Shown here: piece by piece, positions 34,211-43,382 of the stretch | Numbering within the stretch: the first letter of the stretch is position 1 | Layout of the letters: every line of letters starts with the position of its first letter | DNA from: CAVQBJ01 sp963724405 | GTDB taxonomy: Bacteria > Actinomycetota > Thermoleophilia > Solirubrobacterales > Solirubrobacteraceae | Assembly: GCA_963724405.1 (NCBI GenBank) | Contig: CAVRUQ010000003.1 | Span: 496,001 to 560,000, forward strand | Reading direction: 5' to 3' | DNA length: 64,000 nt | The notes under the pieces: model-generated | Database searches by the model: none | What the model was told of the DNA's origin: nothing | What the model saw: only the letters and a program-made list of their open reading frames with translations | Translations under genes and position numbers: made by a program

Positions 34211-35568
34211 TGAAAATCTCCGGACAGCGTAGAGCGATCGGGATCGTACGCGTCTCGCAGACGAGCGGGCGCGAGGGAGAGCGCTTCGCCTCCCCTCCCG
34301 AACAGCGCGAACGCATACGCGCGGTCTGCGAGCGCGACAGCATCGATCTGATCGCGATCCAAGAGCTGGACGTCAGTGGCGGCAAACCGCTGGACGAACG
34401 CCCGGGCCTCGGCCCCGCCGTCCAGGCCATCGAGAACGGTGAGGCAGACGTCATCGCGGCGGCATATTTCGACCGCCTGTTCCGGTCCCTCACCACGCAG
34501 GCGGAAGCCGTCGAGCGGGTCGAGCGCGCCGGCGGCCAGGTCCTCGCCGTCGACGTCGGCGCCGTCAGCCATGCCACCGCCGGGCAGTGGCTGAGCGGCA
34601 CCATGATGGGCGCCGTCAGCGAGTACTACCGGCGCAGCGCCGGCGAACGCACCCGGGCCGCCCAGGTCCGCGCCGTGGCCCGCGGTGCCCTGCCGTGGTC
34701 GCACACCCAGCTCGGCTACCGGCGACGCCAGGATGGCACGCTCGAGGTCGACCCGGACGCCGCGCCGCTCGTGCGCGAGGCGTTTGAGCTGCGCGACCAC
34801 GGCGACAGCGTCATGGCCGTCCGAGCGTTCCTCGTCAGCCGAGGCGTTCAGCGGTCCTACCGCGGGGTGCAGGTCATGCTCGCCGACCGCATCTACCTCG
34901 GCGAGATCCACTTCGGGACGCTGGTCAACCTCCACGCCCACGAGGCCATCATCGACCGTGAACTCTGGCACCGCGTCCAGGCCAAGCGCGCCACGCGCGG
35001 CCGCAAGCCGACCGGTGAGCCGAGGCTGCTCTCGCGTCTCGGAATCCTGCGCTGCGGATCCTGCGGGGCGCGACTCAGCACGATGCGGCTTCCCCGCCAG
35101 AACGACTACCCGATCTACAGATGCCCGTCGACCAACGACTGTCCGTCCCACGTCACGATCAGTGCCGAGCTCGCCGAGCGGGCCGTCTGGGAGCAGGTCA
35201 AGGCGCTCATCAGCGACGCGAAGGGCACCGCCAACAGCAGTCACGACTCCGCCCAGCTCGCCGACGAGCTCGCGCAGGCGCAGAAGGCGCTCGACCGCGC
35301 CGTGCGCGCCTTCTCGGGCGCGGGACTCATGGACGAGCCGTCCGCCGCGGACACGCTCGCCGAGCTACGCGCCGCACGCGACACGGCGCAGGCAAATCTG
35401 TACCGGCAGCCGCCTGACCTCACCGAATACGTCACTGTCGACGACGACATGCCCCTAAGCGCTAAGCGCGCCCTCATCACAGCGGTCATCGACCGTGTCG
35501 ACGTCGCGCCGGCGCGCGGGAAGCTCCCGAAGGGCGCCGGTCGGCTCACGATCAAGCCGCTCGCGTAA
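34210..35568 (+). CDS. Large serine recombinase (integrase)
   Basis: Site-specific recombinase of the resolvase/invertase superfamily, 452 residues. The catalytic domain opens GIVRVSQTSGREGER with the nucleophile Ser in VRVS (about residue 16), followed by AAAYFDRLFRS. Then come the recombinase domain (PWSHTQLGYRRRQDG, VQVMLADRIYLGE) and a zinc ribbon (LRCGSCGARL...YRCPSTNDC, about residues 280-312) with a C-terminal coiled coil. It sits immediately inside attL, as integrases usually do. Its ATG overlaps by one base the TTG start of miaB on the other strand, so excision would remove that miaB start. Confidence 0.95.
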   Translation: MKISGQRRAIGIVRVSQTSGREGERFASPPEQRERIRAVCERDSIDLIAIQELDVSGGKPLDERPGLGPAVQAIENGEADVIAAAYFDRLFRSLTTQAEAVERVERAGGQVLAVDVGAVSHATAGQWLSGTMMGAVSEYYRRSAGERTRAAQVRAVARGALPWSHTQLGYRRRQDGTLEVDPDAAPLVREAFELRDHGDSVMAVRAFLVSRGVQRSYRGVQVMLADRIYLGEIHFGTLVNLHAHEAIIDRELWHRVQAKRATRGRKPTGEPRLLSRLGILRCGSCGARLSTMRLPRQNDYPIYRCPSTNDCPSHVTISAELAERAVWEQVKALISDAKGTANSSHDSAQLADELAQAQKALDRAVRAFSGAGLMDEPSAADTLAELRAARDTAQANLYRQPPDLTEYVTVDDDMPLSAKRALITAVIDRVDVAPARGKLPKGAGRLTIKPLA

Positions 35569-35643
35569 ACGCCGGTGCGCCTCCTCGTCGAGGATGCGCT
35601 GAACCCGTGCGCGAACGTGCGAGGGGAGTTCCGCCATGCTCAT
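35455..35643 (-). CDS. Small hypothetical protein between recombinase and Rep
   Basis: A 62-residue frame, MSMAELPSHVRARVQRILDEE onward, Arg/Glu-rich and helical. It would start at ATG 35643 (or 35637) and overlaps the recombinase 3' end by 114 bases on the opposite strand. It follows rep in the same direction, so it could be cotranscribed; position suggests an excisionase or copy-control role, but no such motif is visible. It may be spurious in its overlapping part. Confidence 0.35.
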   Translation of the reverse strand: MSMAELPSHVRARVQRILDEEAHRRLRERLDREPTGALRELPARRRDVDTVDDRCDEGALSA

Positions 35644-35707
35644 GCCGCCCACGCCCTGAGTCGCAGCTCGCCAACCCGCGCGTTCGTCGCCGGGCGTGCC
35701 TCGCCGC

Positions 35708-37156
35708 TCATTCCGCTCCCTCTTCGCCGTCGAGACGCGCACGCCGGTCTGGCGGCAACATCAGCCGGTCCGGCGGCCTGGATCGCTCGAGTAGGCGCAG
35801 CTGCCAGCTCAGCGCTGCGTCTTTCGCGGCGAGGTGCGCGTCGGCAGCTGTTACATGCCCTATGCCCCGGTAGCGGTAGCGCGCGACGCGCTCGTGGGGC
35901 GCGAGTTCGCGACGGCCGGCTTGGGCGAACTGCTCGTGGACCCATTGCTCGCGTGCCCGGCGCAGCGCGGTGAAGGTGGTGCTGTAGCGGCGGCTCTTGG
36001 TCAGGCAGTGCCCCCGGTAGCCGTTCTGATGCGCGCAGCGCGCCAGCCGCACCTCCCGGTTGCGCTCGTGCAGACCGAACCCGGTCTGCACGAATCGCTT
36101 GGGGTGCTCACGCAGGTGAAGCCGGTCCAGTTCGCCGGGGGCGACGCGGTAGACGCTGCCGCCGGCCTGCTCGGTGCTCTTGGTCGCGTACTTGGCCAGG
36201 TAGCCGGCCACCTGCTGCTGGCAGCCCTCCAGCCGCTGCACATCGATCTGGGAACCCCAGCGGACCTCACGGCCACCCAGGTCCCGCGGTGCCGGGCTCG
36301 ACACGGTGGCCACGGTGTCGCGCAGCGCACGCTCCAGGAGCGCCGCGGTGTACTGCGAAGCGGGCGGGTGATGCTCGTCGGCGTGCTCGGGTGGCATCTG
36401 GCGGTCGATGCGCATGACGACGTGCAGGTGGACGAGCCCTCGGCGCTGGTACTCGGCCACCTTGAGGTAGGAGATCCGGACCTCACGCTTGAGCTGGGCC
36501 TGGGTCACTCCCCGCAGCGCGGCGAGCCGGCGGGGCAGGTAGATCGTGGTGTAGCGCCAGAGCTGACCGAGGCTGTTGTTCCACGTCACCGCTGCCTCGT
36601 AGTCAAAGCACTCCGCGCACAGCGGCTCACCGACGCACCCCTCCCCCGCCTCGTGATGAGCCGTGCACCACAACCGGCGACCGTGCCGGCAGACGCGACG
36701 GTCGCGCCGCGGCCGACAGGACGCCAGTTGACCGTCCAGGCCAGTGCGGTGGGTGTGCACGGGGCCGAAGCTCGGAGCGGTCAGCGTCGCGAACAGCATC
36801 GGATGACCGGCCACCGTCTCGGGAATGCCCTTGCCACCGAGCAGTCCGGCGAGCACGAGTTGGAACGCGTCGCCGCGGTAGCGCGCGGCACAGGTTGGGC
36901 AGACCGCCTCGCGCCGATCGCCGCATGCCTTGCGCAGCACCCCGTCGGGCTGCCCGTGGGTGGAGAACACGAGCCGCCCGTTCTGGTCGCGTGTCTGGCC
37001 GGCGAGCCTGACCGGGCGGGAGCAGTAGCCCGAGGAGCGCAGCTGGGCGCGCAGAGCGTCGAACTCGCCGCCTCGCACGCGATCGAGGATGTCGCCCAGA
37101 ACACCCTCCGCCATCGGTCGGATGTCCTGGTCGATCTCGCTCAGCCACCCGGTCAT
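35708..37156 (-). CDS. RepSA-like rolling-circle replication initiator
   Basis: A 482-residue protein of the kind found on actinomycete integrative elements such as pSAM2. Three Cys/His-rich knuckles occur (ACGDRREAVCPTCAARY, CRPRRDRRVCRHGRRLWC, CVGEPLCAECFDYEA), then the HUH-like strand GLVHLHVVMRID, with HLH as the metal-binding pair, and the C-terminal GYLAKYATKSTE motif. It probably nicks the element's origin to allow rolling-circle replication after excision. ATG 37156 has GGGGGAG directly upstream; longer starts exist but look non-coding. Confidence 0.85.
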   Translation of the reverse strand: MTGWLSEIDQDIRPMAEGVLGDILDRVRGGEFDALRAQLRSSGYCSRPVRLAGQTRDQNGRLVFSTHGQPDGVLRKACGDRREAVCPTCAARYRGDAFQLVLAGLLGGKGIPETVAGHPMLFATLTAPSFGPVHTHRTGLDGQLASCRPRRDRRVCRHGRRLWCTAHHEAGEGCVGEPLCAECFDYEAAVTWNNSLGQLWRYTTIYLPRRLAALRGVTQAQLKREVRISYLKVAEYQRRGLVHLHVVMRIDRQMPPEHADEHHPPASQYTAALLERALRDTVATVSSPAPRDLGGREVRWGSQIDVQRLEGCQQQVAGYLAKYATKSTEQAGGSVYRVAPGELDRLHLREHPKRFVQTGFGLHERNREVRLARCAHQNGYRGHCLTKSRRYSTTFTALRRAREQWVHEQFAQAGRRELAPHERVARYRYRGIGHVTAADAHLAAKDAALSWQLRLLERSRPPDRLMLPPDRRARLDGEEGAE

Positions 37157-37663
37157 CTCCCCCTTACCCGACGGCGCCAGACCAACCGGGACATCGGCTT
37201 CGCTTGGTCGCAGTGATCCGCGAGTCTGGAGTCGGTCGCTGTAGCGTCGCCGACCTGACGGTTCTCCGGACCTGGCGCCCGCGCCCCACGGATTCGTCGG
37301 ATTGATCTCGCCGCGCGGATACGCGCCGCTCCTATGTCGCCATAGGCATCGTGAGCTCTGCGACGGCGGGCCGAGCAAAGCACTCGTCAGGTTCCGGGCC
37401 TGCGCGTGCCTGCTGATGTGCGGAAGCAGGAGCGTCGCCGGCCCACGAGAGCAGTGTCGGACCTCGTCCGACGCGCTAGTCGTTGACTTTAGCCCGCCGT
37501 GCGCTCGCTCGCGGCGCAAAGCAGGGCATTGGCGTCACGACCAACGACGTGCGCCGGGCGCGATTTCACACCTGCGACGTCCAGGGGGGACAGGGCCCTC
37601 TAGGGCTCGGGCGCCGGAGAGGTCCGTCTCGTCTCGAGCAGCGGGCCGCTGTACCGTGGCGGG
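37157..37663. other. Intergenic stretch inside the element, possible origin region
   Basis: No convincing gene in 507 bases. It holds small inverted repeats, CCTATG-TCGC-CATAGG at 37331-37346 and GTCGGA-CCTCG-TCCGAC near 37455. Lying upstream of rep and divergent from the next gene, it is a natural place for the rep promoter and replication origin; that is inference. Confidence 0.3.
37652..37657 (+). promoter_or_regulatory. -10 hexamer TACCGT
   Basis: TACCGT lies 6 nt before GTG 37664, fitting a leaderless transcript of the membrane protein gene. Confidence 0.4.
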
Positions 37664-38803
37664 GTGCCGCGCGAACCCACAAGGCGCGCCGTCGTGCTGG
37701 CGACGGTCACGCCGCTGGCGTCGATTTTTGGTTCGGGGTTTCTCATCATCATCCCGATTCTCGAGCGCGAGATGGGATCGCGGGCTGCGGTTGGGATGGC
37801 CGGGGTGTGCCTGCTTGCGTGGGCGGTTGGCAGTGCGATACGCCACAACGTCGCCACAATCGAGCCGCTGGTTCGCGACGGCCGGCTCGATCAGACGACG
37901 GCGCTGATCGAGCGCACCTCGGACCAAGTGATCGTTGTTGCCTACATGATTTCGGTGGCGCTCTACGCGCGCATACTTGCGCAGTTCGTCGTGGGCTATG
38001 TCTCCACGGGATCGGGAAACGCGGAGAGCTTGCTGGGGATGAGCGTGATCGCGCTGATCACGCTCATCGGGCTTGTTCGCGGCCTATCCGGACTCGAGGG
38101 CCTTGAGCGGGCGTCGCTCGGCGCGGTGCTGCTGCTCGTGTTCGCGATCAGCGCGACGTTCGCCGGCAACGACGTCTCACAGCTTGAGCGTGGCGGGCTT
38201 CACACCCCGCCAGTCCCGCACAACGGTCTGGTCTCGGTGTTGCTCGTACTGGGCGGGCTGCTCATCACGGTGCAGGGCTTTGAAACGGTTCGCTACCAGC
38301 AACAGATCGACCGCCGCGCGCGGATTGCCGGCTGCCGCCTTTCGCAGATTGCATCCTCGCTCGTGTACGTGCTGCTGGTCGTCCTGGCAACGCCCCTCAT
38401 GGGTCTGGGGACCGCGTCCGGCGCCGACGCCGACCTGCTCGCCTTGGTCAAACGCGTCGCGCCCGTGCTCGTCCTGCCACTCGTGCTGTGTGCCGTCCTT
38501 AGTCAGTTCAGCGCCGCCACCGCCGATACCGAGGCCGGGGTGGGCAACCTTCGCGGGGTCCACTGGGCACCATTCAAGGGCCGACTGCCATACGCTCTGG
38601 TCGGAGCCGTTTCCGCCGTTCTCACGGCGACTTTGGCCACGAACGTGATCATCGTTGTCGCGTCTCGTGCATTCGCGGCCTACTATGCGCTGCAATGCGT
38701 ATCTGCACTTCGCACCAGCGACCGGCTCCGTGCGCGCGCCGGTTATGGCGCTTTGTCGATCGTCATGCTCGCGATCGCCGCGCTGGCCAAGCCCGCCGAA
38801 TGA
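37664..38803 (+). CDS. Multipass membrane protein, APC-permease-like
   Basis: A 379-residue integral membrane protein with about 10 hydrophobic segments. The first (VTPLASIFGSGFLIIIPILE) contains a GSG break like the substrate-binding unwound helix of APC-superfamily transporters; LLITVQGFETVRYQQ and LSQFSAATADTEAG are further charged or polar membrane patches. I cannot assign a substrate or a named family. It is cargo of the integrated element; codon use is somewhat less GC-biased than that of core genes. Confidence 0.7.
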   Translation: MPREPTRRAVVLATVTPLASIFGSGFLIIIPILEREMGSRAAVGMAGVCLLAWAVGSAIRHNVATIEPLVRDGRLDQTTALIERTSDQVIVVAYMISVALYARILAQFVVGYVSTGSGNAESLLGMSVIALITLIGLVRGLSGLEGLERASLGAVLLLVFAISATFAGNDVSQLERGGLHTPPVPHNGLVSVLLVLGGLLITVQGFETVRYQQQIDRRARIAGCRLSQIASSLVYVLLVVLATPLMGLGTASGADADLLALVKRVAPVLVLPLVLCAVLSQFSAATADTEAGVGNLRGVHWAPFKGRLPYALVGAVSAVLTATLATNVIIVVASRAFAAYYALQCVSALRTSDRLRARAGYGALSIVMLAIAALAKPAE

Positions 38804-39392
38804 GCACCCCGTACAGCGCCATCGGTGTCGGCTGCACAGTCTCGTGCCCCGAGACAGGCGTCTTTCTATGACTGATCAAGCGACGCTCGCAAGGCCCGAG
38901 TTCCGATCATCAGCGACGTCGCCGGTTAAGCTACCGCTCTGCCGATGGCGATGCGAAAGCCCGCTCGTCGCCAACTCGGACTACTGAGCGAAGTCCGAGC
39001 GCGTCGCTCGAGGACTGGCACACGCTCGCTCGCGCCTGACAAAGCGGAAGCACTCGCCTCGCCGCGCCTCAGACCTGGTCCTCGTCCAACTCGGAACTGA
39101 GGGCGGCGCCGGCGCCGTGTTCCGCTCTCGCGCGATTGCGGTCGTTGGGTGTGGAGCGAGTACGACGAGATCCGGCCGAGCGCTCCGTCGCCAACTCGAT
39201 CGTCAGCTCAGCGTCGTCGGGAGGAGCAGAGCGGTCGTCAGCGGCAGCGCTCCAGGGCGCCCGCTTCACGCCTATTGGGGTCATCTGAGTAGCCGCGGCA
39301 AAACGGCCAACAAGGCATCTGATAACGCGCGTTGGAGGTAGGCCGCGGGGGGGCCTGCGGGCGACGGTCGTCGGCGGTGGCGACGCCGGGCT
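38804..39392. other. Non-coding stretch with degenerate repeats
   Basis: No supported gene in 589 bases. It contains repeat copy A (39177-39243) and two weaker relatives with the core GTCGCCAACTCG (near 38966) and CTCGTCCAACTCGGAACTGAG (39081-39101). It may be decayed coding sequence or a family of interspersed repeats. Confidence 0.4.
39177..39243 (+). repeat. Repeat copy A (inverted partner at 42856-42922)
   Basis: A 67-bp stretch beginning CGAGCGCTCCGTCGCCAAC that matches the reverse complement of 42856-42922 at about 54 of 67 positions by eye. In one frame both encode RRQLDRQ(L/I)S, with Leu kept through different codons, which hints at former coding sequence. Confidence 0.5.
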
Positions 39393-41759
39393 CTAGGGCC
39401 TGTCGGTGGCCGTGGTCTGGGAGTCCTGGCGCTCGAGGAACTGTTCGATCGCCTCGACGCCGAGGGGTCGGGCGAATAGGAAGCCCTGGCCGCTGTCGCA
39501 CTGCTCGCGTTGCAGTTCCTTGAGCTGGGCTGGCTCCTCGATGCCCTCGCCGAGCGTCTCGAGCCCGAGCGTCTTGCCGAGTTGGACGAGCGTGTGCATC
39601 ATGGTCGCCGCTTCGGGCGAGGAGGCGATCTCGGTGATGAAGGAGCGATCGATCTTCAGTGCATCGACGGGGAACTGGCGCAGATAGGCCAGCGAGCTGT
39701 AGCCGACTCCGAAGTCGTCGATCGCGATCCGCACGCCGAGCGCCTTCAGGGCGACCAAGCGTGCGGCGGCGGCGGCGGCGTCGCGCATCAGGACGGTCTC
39801 GGTGACCTCGAGGGTCAAGCGCTCGGCGTCCAGTCCGCTGTTCGCGAGGGCGTCGCGGACCTCGTCCACGAACTCGTCGCGTTCGAGTTGACGCGCCGAG
39901 ACGTTGACCGACATCTGGATGTCGTGCCCGGCGGCCGACCACGTCGCGGCCTGCTCGCAGGCCGTGCGTAGCACCCAGGCGCCGATCGGCACGATCAGGC
40001 CGTTGTCCTCGGCGATTGGGATGAAGGCGTCCGGGGGCACGATCCCGCGCGTTGGGTGCTGCCAGCGCAGCAGGGCCTCCACGCCGGTAACGAGCTGGGT
40101 GCGCAGGTCGAACGTCGGCTGGTAGAGGAGGAACAGCCGGTCGTGGGCGAGGGCCTGTGCGAGGTCGGTCTCGAGCGCTCGACGCTCGGCGGCCTGGAGT
40201 TGCATGCTCTCCTGGAACAGGACGTAGCGATCCTTGCCCGCCTCCTTGGCCCGATACAAAGCCACATCGGCATCGCGCAGCAGCTCATCGGCGTTGCACG
40301 TCTGGCCCAGCGCGATGCCGATGCTCGCGCTGATCGAGACCGCCACGCCGTTGGCCGTCGTGAGCGGGAAAGGCTGGCGCAGCAGCTCGAGCACGCGCTC
40401 GGCGACGAGCTGCGGCGGGACGCCATTCGCTTCGTCGCCGTCGATCAACGCCACGAACTCATCCCCGCCCAAGCGCCCGACCGTATCGCTGGCCCTGATC
40501 ACGCTCGACAGCCGCGCGGCCACCACCCGCAGCAGCTCATCCCCGGCAGCGTGGCCGTAGGTGTCGTTGACGCGCTTGAAGCCGTCCACGTCGATGAACA
40601 GCGCGGCCACGTGGGACTGCTGGCGACGCGCCCGGGCGAGCATCTGAGCGGCCCGATCGACCAGCAGCGCTCGGTTGGGCAGCCCCGTGAGCGCGTCGTG
40701 CATGGCCTGAAAGCTGAGCTGCTGGGTCTTCTCGCTGACCAGACGCAGCGCCCGCGCGCGGCTCGTGGCGAGCACGACGACCAGCAGCGCGACGAGCAGG
40801 CTGAAGAGGCTTCCGAACAACAGCGCGGCGAGCGCGTTGCCGTTGGCCAGCAGCGAACCGCTGGGTAGGGCGGCGAGGATCTGCACGCTTACGCCGTCGT
40901 GCAGGTCGATGGTCGTGCGCTGGGCGCCGCGCGGGGCGCGGCCGACCGCGAGCCTGAGCGCGGGAAAGTTGGGGCCGCTGCTGACGTTGGGGTAGAGCAC
41001 GGCAGCGGTGTGTGGATGGCCCGCGAGCGCGGCGCTGAGGATGATCTGGGGCGACGCGAGCAGGCCGACCCATCCGGCGAGCGCCGCTCGCCGCGCGGCG
41101 ATCGTCGGGGGGACGGTCCCTCCCCGATACACCGGGGCGGAGATGCTGATGCCCTTCAACCCCAGCTGATCGGCGGTGTACAGCACGGACTGCCCGGAGT
41201 CGGCGATCTCTGGCAGCAGGTTCTCGTGGGGGGCACACAGGTCGAGACCGGGCGGAAGCAGGCTTCCCGACAGCAATGGGGTGGCCTCGAACGTGCTGAA
41301 GCAGTAATACGGCCGGGTCCCGGGGGGTGTCAGCGAGAAGGAGCCAAGCGAGCCCGGGGTGGCGCGCTGCGCCTGCGCGGCATATGCCGCGAGCGCGGCG
41401 CGACGCACGAGAATGATCTTGCCGATCCCGAGCAGCTCCGGATCGCCCGCCCACAGCCGCGAGTCGCTGATCCACTGGGTCCATGCGGTGTTCGTGGCGC
41501 GGGGATTCTCCAGCACGAACGCGCCGGCGTAGCGGAGGAGGTCTTCCTGGTGTTGGATCGCGAGCTGTGCGTTGGCCGCGATCTGCTCGGACTCCAGCCT
41601 GAACGCGGCCCGCGACTGGTCGGCGTCGTTTCGACCCAACGTGGTGGCCCACAGCGCGCTGCCGGCGATCCCGGCGAGCGACAGGACCACCGCCACGACA
41701 AGCCACCGGCCACGCGTGGCGCCCCCTCTCCAACGGTGTCGCCAACGTGAGCCGTGCAT
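39393..41759 (-). CDS. CHASE-GGDEF-EAL cyclic-di-GMP enzyme
   Basis: Membrane-bound c-di-GMP turnover protein, about 788 residues. Order: N-terminal membrane helix (GRWLVVAVVLSLAGIAGSALW), an extracytoplasmic CHASE-type sensor of about 240 residues (DQSRAAFRLESEQIAANAQ; PRATNTAWTQWI; YYCFSTFEATP), a second helix (LAALLFGSLFSLLVALLVVVLAT), a GGDEF domain with intact GRLGGDEFVALI and DVALYRAKEAGKDRY, then an EAL domain with intact EALLRWQHP, AIDDFGVGYSSL and LKIDRSFI. Both synthesis and hydrolysis motifs are complete. Start uncertain: ATG 41759 gives a short cytoplasmic tail, GTG 41861 a longer one. Cargo of the element, minus strand. Confidence 0.93.
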   Translation of the reverse strand: MHGSRWRHRWRGGATRGRWLVVAVVLSLAGIAGSALWATTLGRNDADQSRAAFRLESEQIAANAQLAIQHQEDLLRYAGAFVLENPRATNTAWTQWISDSRLWAGDPELLGIGKIILVRRAALAAYAAQAQRATPGSLGSFSLTPPGTRPYYCFSTFEATPLLSGSLLPPGLDLCAPHENLLPEIADSGQSVLYTADQLGLKGISISAPVYRGGTVPPTIAARRAALAGWVGLLASPQIILSAALAGHPHTAAVLYPNVSSGPNFPALRLAVGRAPRGAQRTTIDLHDGVSVQILAALPSGSLLANGNALAALLFGSLFSLLVALLVVVLATSRARALRLVSEKTQQLSFQAMHDALTGLPNRALLVDRAAQMLARARRQQSHVAALFIDVDGFKRVNDTYGHAAGDELLRVVAARLSSVIRASDTVGRLGGDEFVALIDGDEANGVPPQLVAERVLELLRQPFPLTTANGVAVSISASIGIALGQTCNADELLRDADVALYRAKEAGKDRYVLFQESMQLQAAERRALETDLAQALAHDRLFLLYQPTFDLRTQLVTGVEALLRWQHPTRGIVPPDAFIPIAEDNGLIVPIGAWVLRTACEQAATWSAAGHDIQMSVNVSARQLERDEFVDEVRDALANSGLDAERLTLEVTETVLMRDAAAAAARLVALKALGVRIAIDDFGVGYSSLAYLRQFPVDALKIDRSFITEIASSPEAATMMHTLVQLGKTLGLETLGEGIEEPAQLKELQREQCDSGQGFLFARPLGVEAIEQFLERQDSQTTATDRP

Positions 41760-42055
41760 ACGGCAAGAGATCGGCTGATGGAGCCAGTTCTTCAGGTTCG
41801 CGTCGAAAAGCGGCCACATCGGCCGGCACGTCGCGGTCTCGGCTAGCTCGACGGCGAGCACGCGCTACGGCGCGCACCGGATCACGGCCGACATGACGAT
41901 GATCTGCGGGCCGTCGCAGAGCCCGAACGTGACGTTCATGCACGCGTTGCCGGCGATCAAGATCATCCCCCGCCCGGGCCGGCGCGCGCGGCCCGTCCCG
42001 AGGAGCTGCCCGGCCGGGCAGCCCGCCCCGCTGTCGCGAGCTCGCGGCGCTAGCG

Positions 42056-42520
42056 CTAGCTGAAGAAGCCGAGCGCCTTGGCGCCCAGCTCGAAGTCCGG
42101 GATCGACCGGGCGATCTCCGCCTGCTCATTGACCATATCCGCGGAGGCGGTGGACGTCTGGCCGGCCCGCACCGCGGCCACGGCGGCGAGCCCGTCGCCG
42201 GCCGAGCCGTACGCGTCCGAGAGGGCCGTGAGCACGTCCGACTGGGCCGTCCGCCCGGCGCTGTTCGACGGCGTCTGGCCCCGGGCGACGCGCGCGACCT
42301 TCGTCATGTCGGCCTGCACCTGCCCGAACTTGCTCCCGATCGATGTCGCCGCCGCCTTCGTGGGCGCCGAGCCGGTCGACCCCAGGAAGGTGAGGTCGGC
42401 CGTGAGCGTCGTCTTGTACGCCAAGAGCGCGTGCTCGAGGCTCGCGTTGCTCGCCTGCGCCGCCGACGGCAGAGCAAGAGCGGACAACAGGCCGCACAGG
42501 ATGAGAATTCGACGTGGCAT
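42056..42520 (-). CDS. Small secreted helical protein
   Basis: A 154-residue exported protein: signal peptide PRRILILCGLLSALALPSAAQA, then Ala/Ser/Thr-rich amphipathic helix (LEHALLAYKTTLTADLTFLG; TSIGSKFGQVQADMTKVARV). ATG 42520 has GAGGAG 7 nt upstream, a strong ribosome site. No family recognised. It lies 296 bases upstream of the CHASE-GGDEF-EAL start, on the same strand. Confidence 0.7.
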   Translation of the reverse strand: MPRRILILCGLLSALALPSAAQASNASLEHALLAYKTTLTADLTFLGSTGSAPTKAAATSIGSKFGQVQADMTKVARVARGQTPSNSAGRTAQSDVLTALSDAYGSAGDGLAAVAAVRAGQTSTASADMVNEQAEIARSIPDFELGAKALGFFS

Positions 42521-42992
42521 CACTGCTCCTCGGGGGACGGGCAAGCGGGGTACACGCCTCCTTGTCGGTCGGGCGGGGCCATTCCGTGAGCAACCGGCCG
42601 AGCGAAAGGACGGCTGGCCAGCGTCTGTGCAGGCGAGACCGGCGCGCCTGCGACACTTCCCGCTGCATGACGGCGAGCGGCACACGCTCGCGGCGGGAGC
42701 AGATCCTCGCCCGGGTGCGGGCGATCCCGCCTCAGCACTGCCCTGATCGCCAGCGGCGACGTGATCGCGCTCGCACATCCCGTGACCAGACGCGCGAAGT
42801 CGCCCCGGGACCTGGTGCCTCCTTTCGGACAGTCGCAGGCGCCCGGGATTGCCACCACTCGCGACCGCTTTGCTCGTCCCGAGGTCGCTGATCTGACGAT
42901 CCAATTGGCGACGCACCGCTCGTGCGGCTTGCCGGGGCGCAGGCGACCGACCGGCCATGAACGGCGCTTACCGCGCTTTCCGATCCCGACCC
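42521..42992. other. Non-coding stretch containing repeat copy B
   Basis: No supported gene in 472 bases; it contains repeat copy B at 42856-42922 and the upstream region of the small secreted protein. Nothing else recognised. Confidence 0.4.
42856..42922 (-). repeat. Repeat copy B (inverted partner of 39177-39243)
   Basis: Reverse-strand copy beginning CGAGCGGTGCGTCGCCAAT. Copies A and B point towards each other across the CHASE-GGDEF-EAL and small secreted protein genes, 3.7 kb apart. Confidence 0.5.
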
Positions 42993-43382
42993 TTACTGGC
43001 CGCCACGAGAGGGCTCGTCTACGTCCAGGCTGATCTGATTCGTCTCGGCGTCCGAGAGGTGATCGCGTAGCTCAGTGATCGCCTCCCTGAGCACTGGGAG
43101 ATCCGTCGCTACGACGTCAGCGACGATGTCGTGCTGGGTGTCGAAGTACCGATGCGTTAGGTGATCGCGCATCCTCGCGATCTCACGCCACGGTACGCCC
43201 GGTGCGCGCGCCAGCAGCTCGGGATCGATGACCTTGACAGCCTCGCCGATCTCGATCAGCCGTGCTCGGCACGCATCGAAGACGAGCTCGTCGTCGATGC
43301 TCCCCCGCTTCAGATGCCGGTCAATCGCCCTGATTGCTGCCTCAACGTCCGCCAGGCGCCGATCGTCATCGCGTCTGCTCAC
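42993..43382 (-). CDS. hepT: HepT-like HEPN toxin
   Basis: A 129-residue HEPN ribonuclease toxin of the HepT/MntA type. The helical core (RLADVEAAIRAIDRHLKRG, ARLIEIGEAVKVIDPELLA) is followed by the RNase motif RDHLTHRYF, which fits Rx4HxY exactly. Its ATG overlaps the stop of the partner nucleotidyltransferase by 4 bases, so translation is coupled. The C-terminal tail (SLDVDEPSRGGQ) is unstructured. In studied pairs the antitoxin AMPylates the Tyr of this motif. Confidence 0.9.
   Translation of the reverse strand: MSRRDDDRRLADVEAAIRAIDRHLKRGSIDDELVFDACRARLIEIGEAVKVIDPELLARAPGVPWREIARMRDHLTHRYFDTQHDIVADVVATDLPVLREAITELRDHLSDAETNQISLDVDEPSRGGQ

Noticed and set aside
34178..34216. tRNA gene as integration target
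   Set aside because: No tRNA cloverleaf could be drawn at either border; the target is the miaB coding start.
41893..42063. Short plus-strand frame (56 residues, opening MTMICGPSQSPNVTFMHALP)
   Set aside because: Reads somewhat like protein but is short, overlaps the end of the small secreted protein gene and has no ribosome site or family; perhaps a gene remnant.
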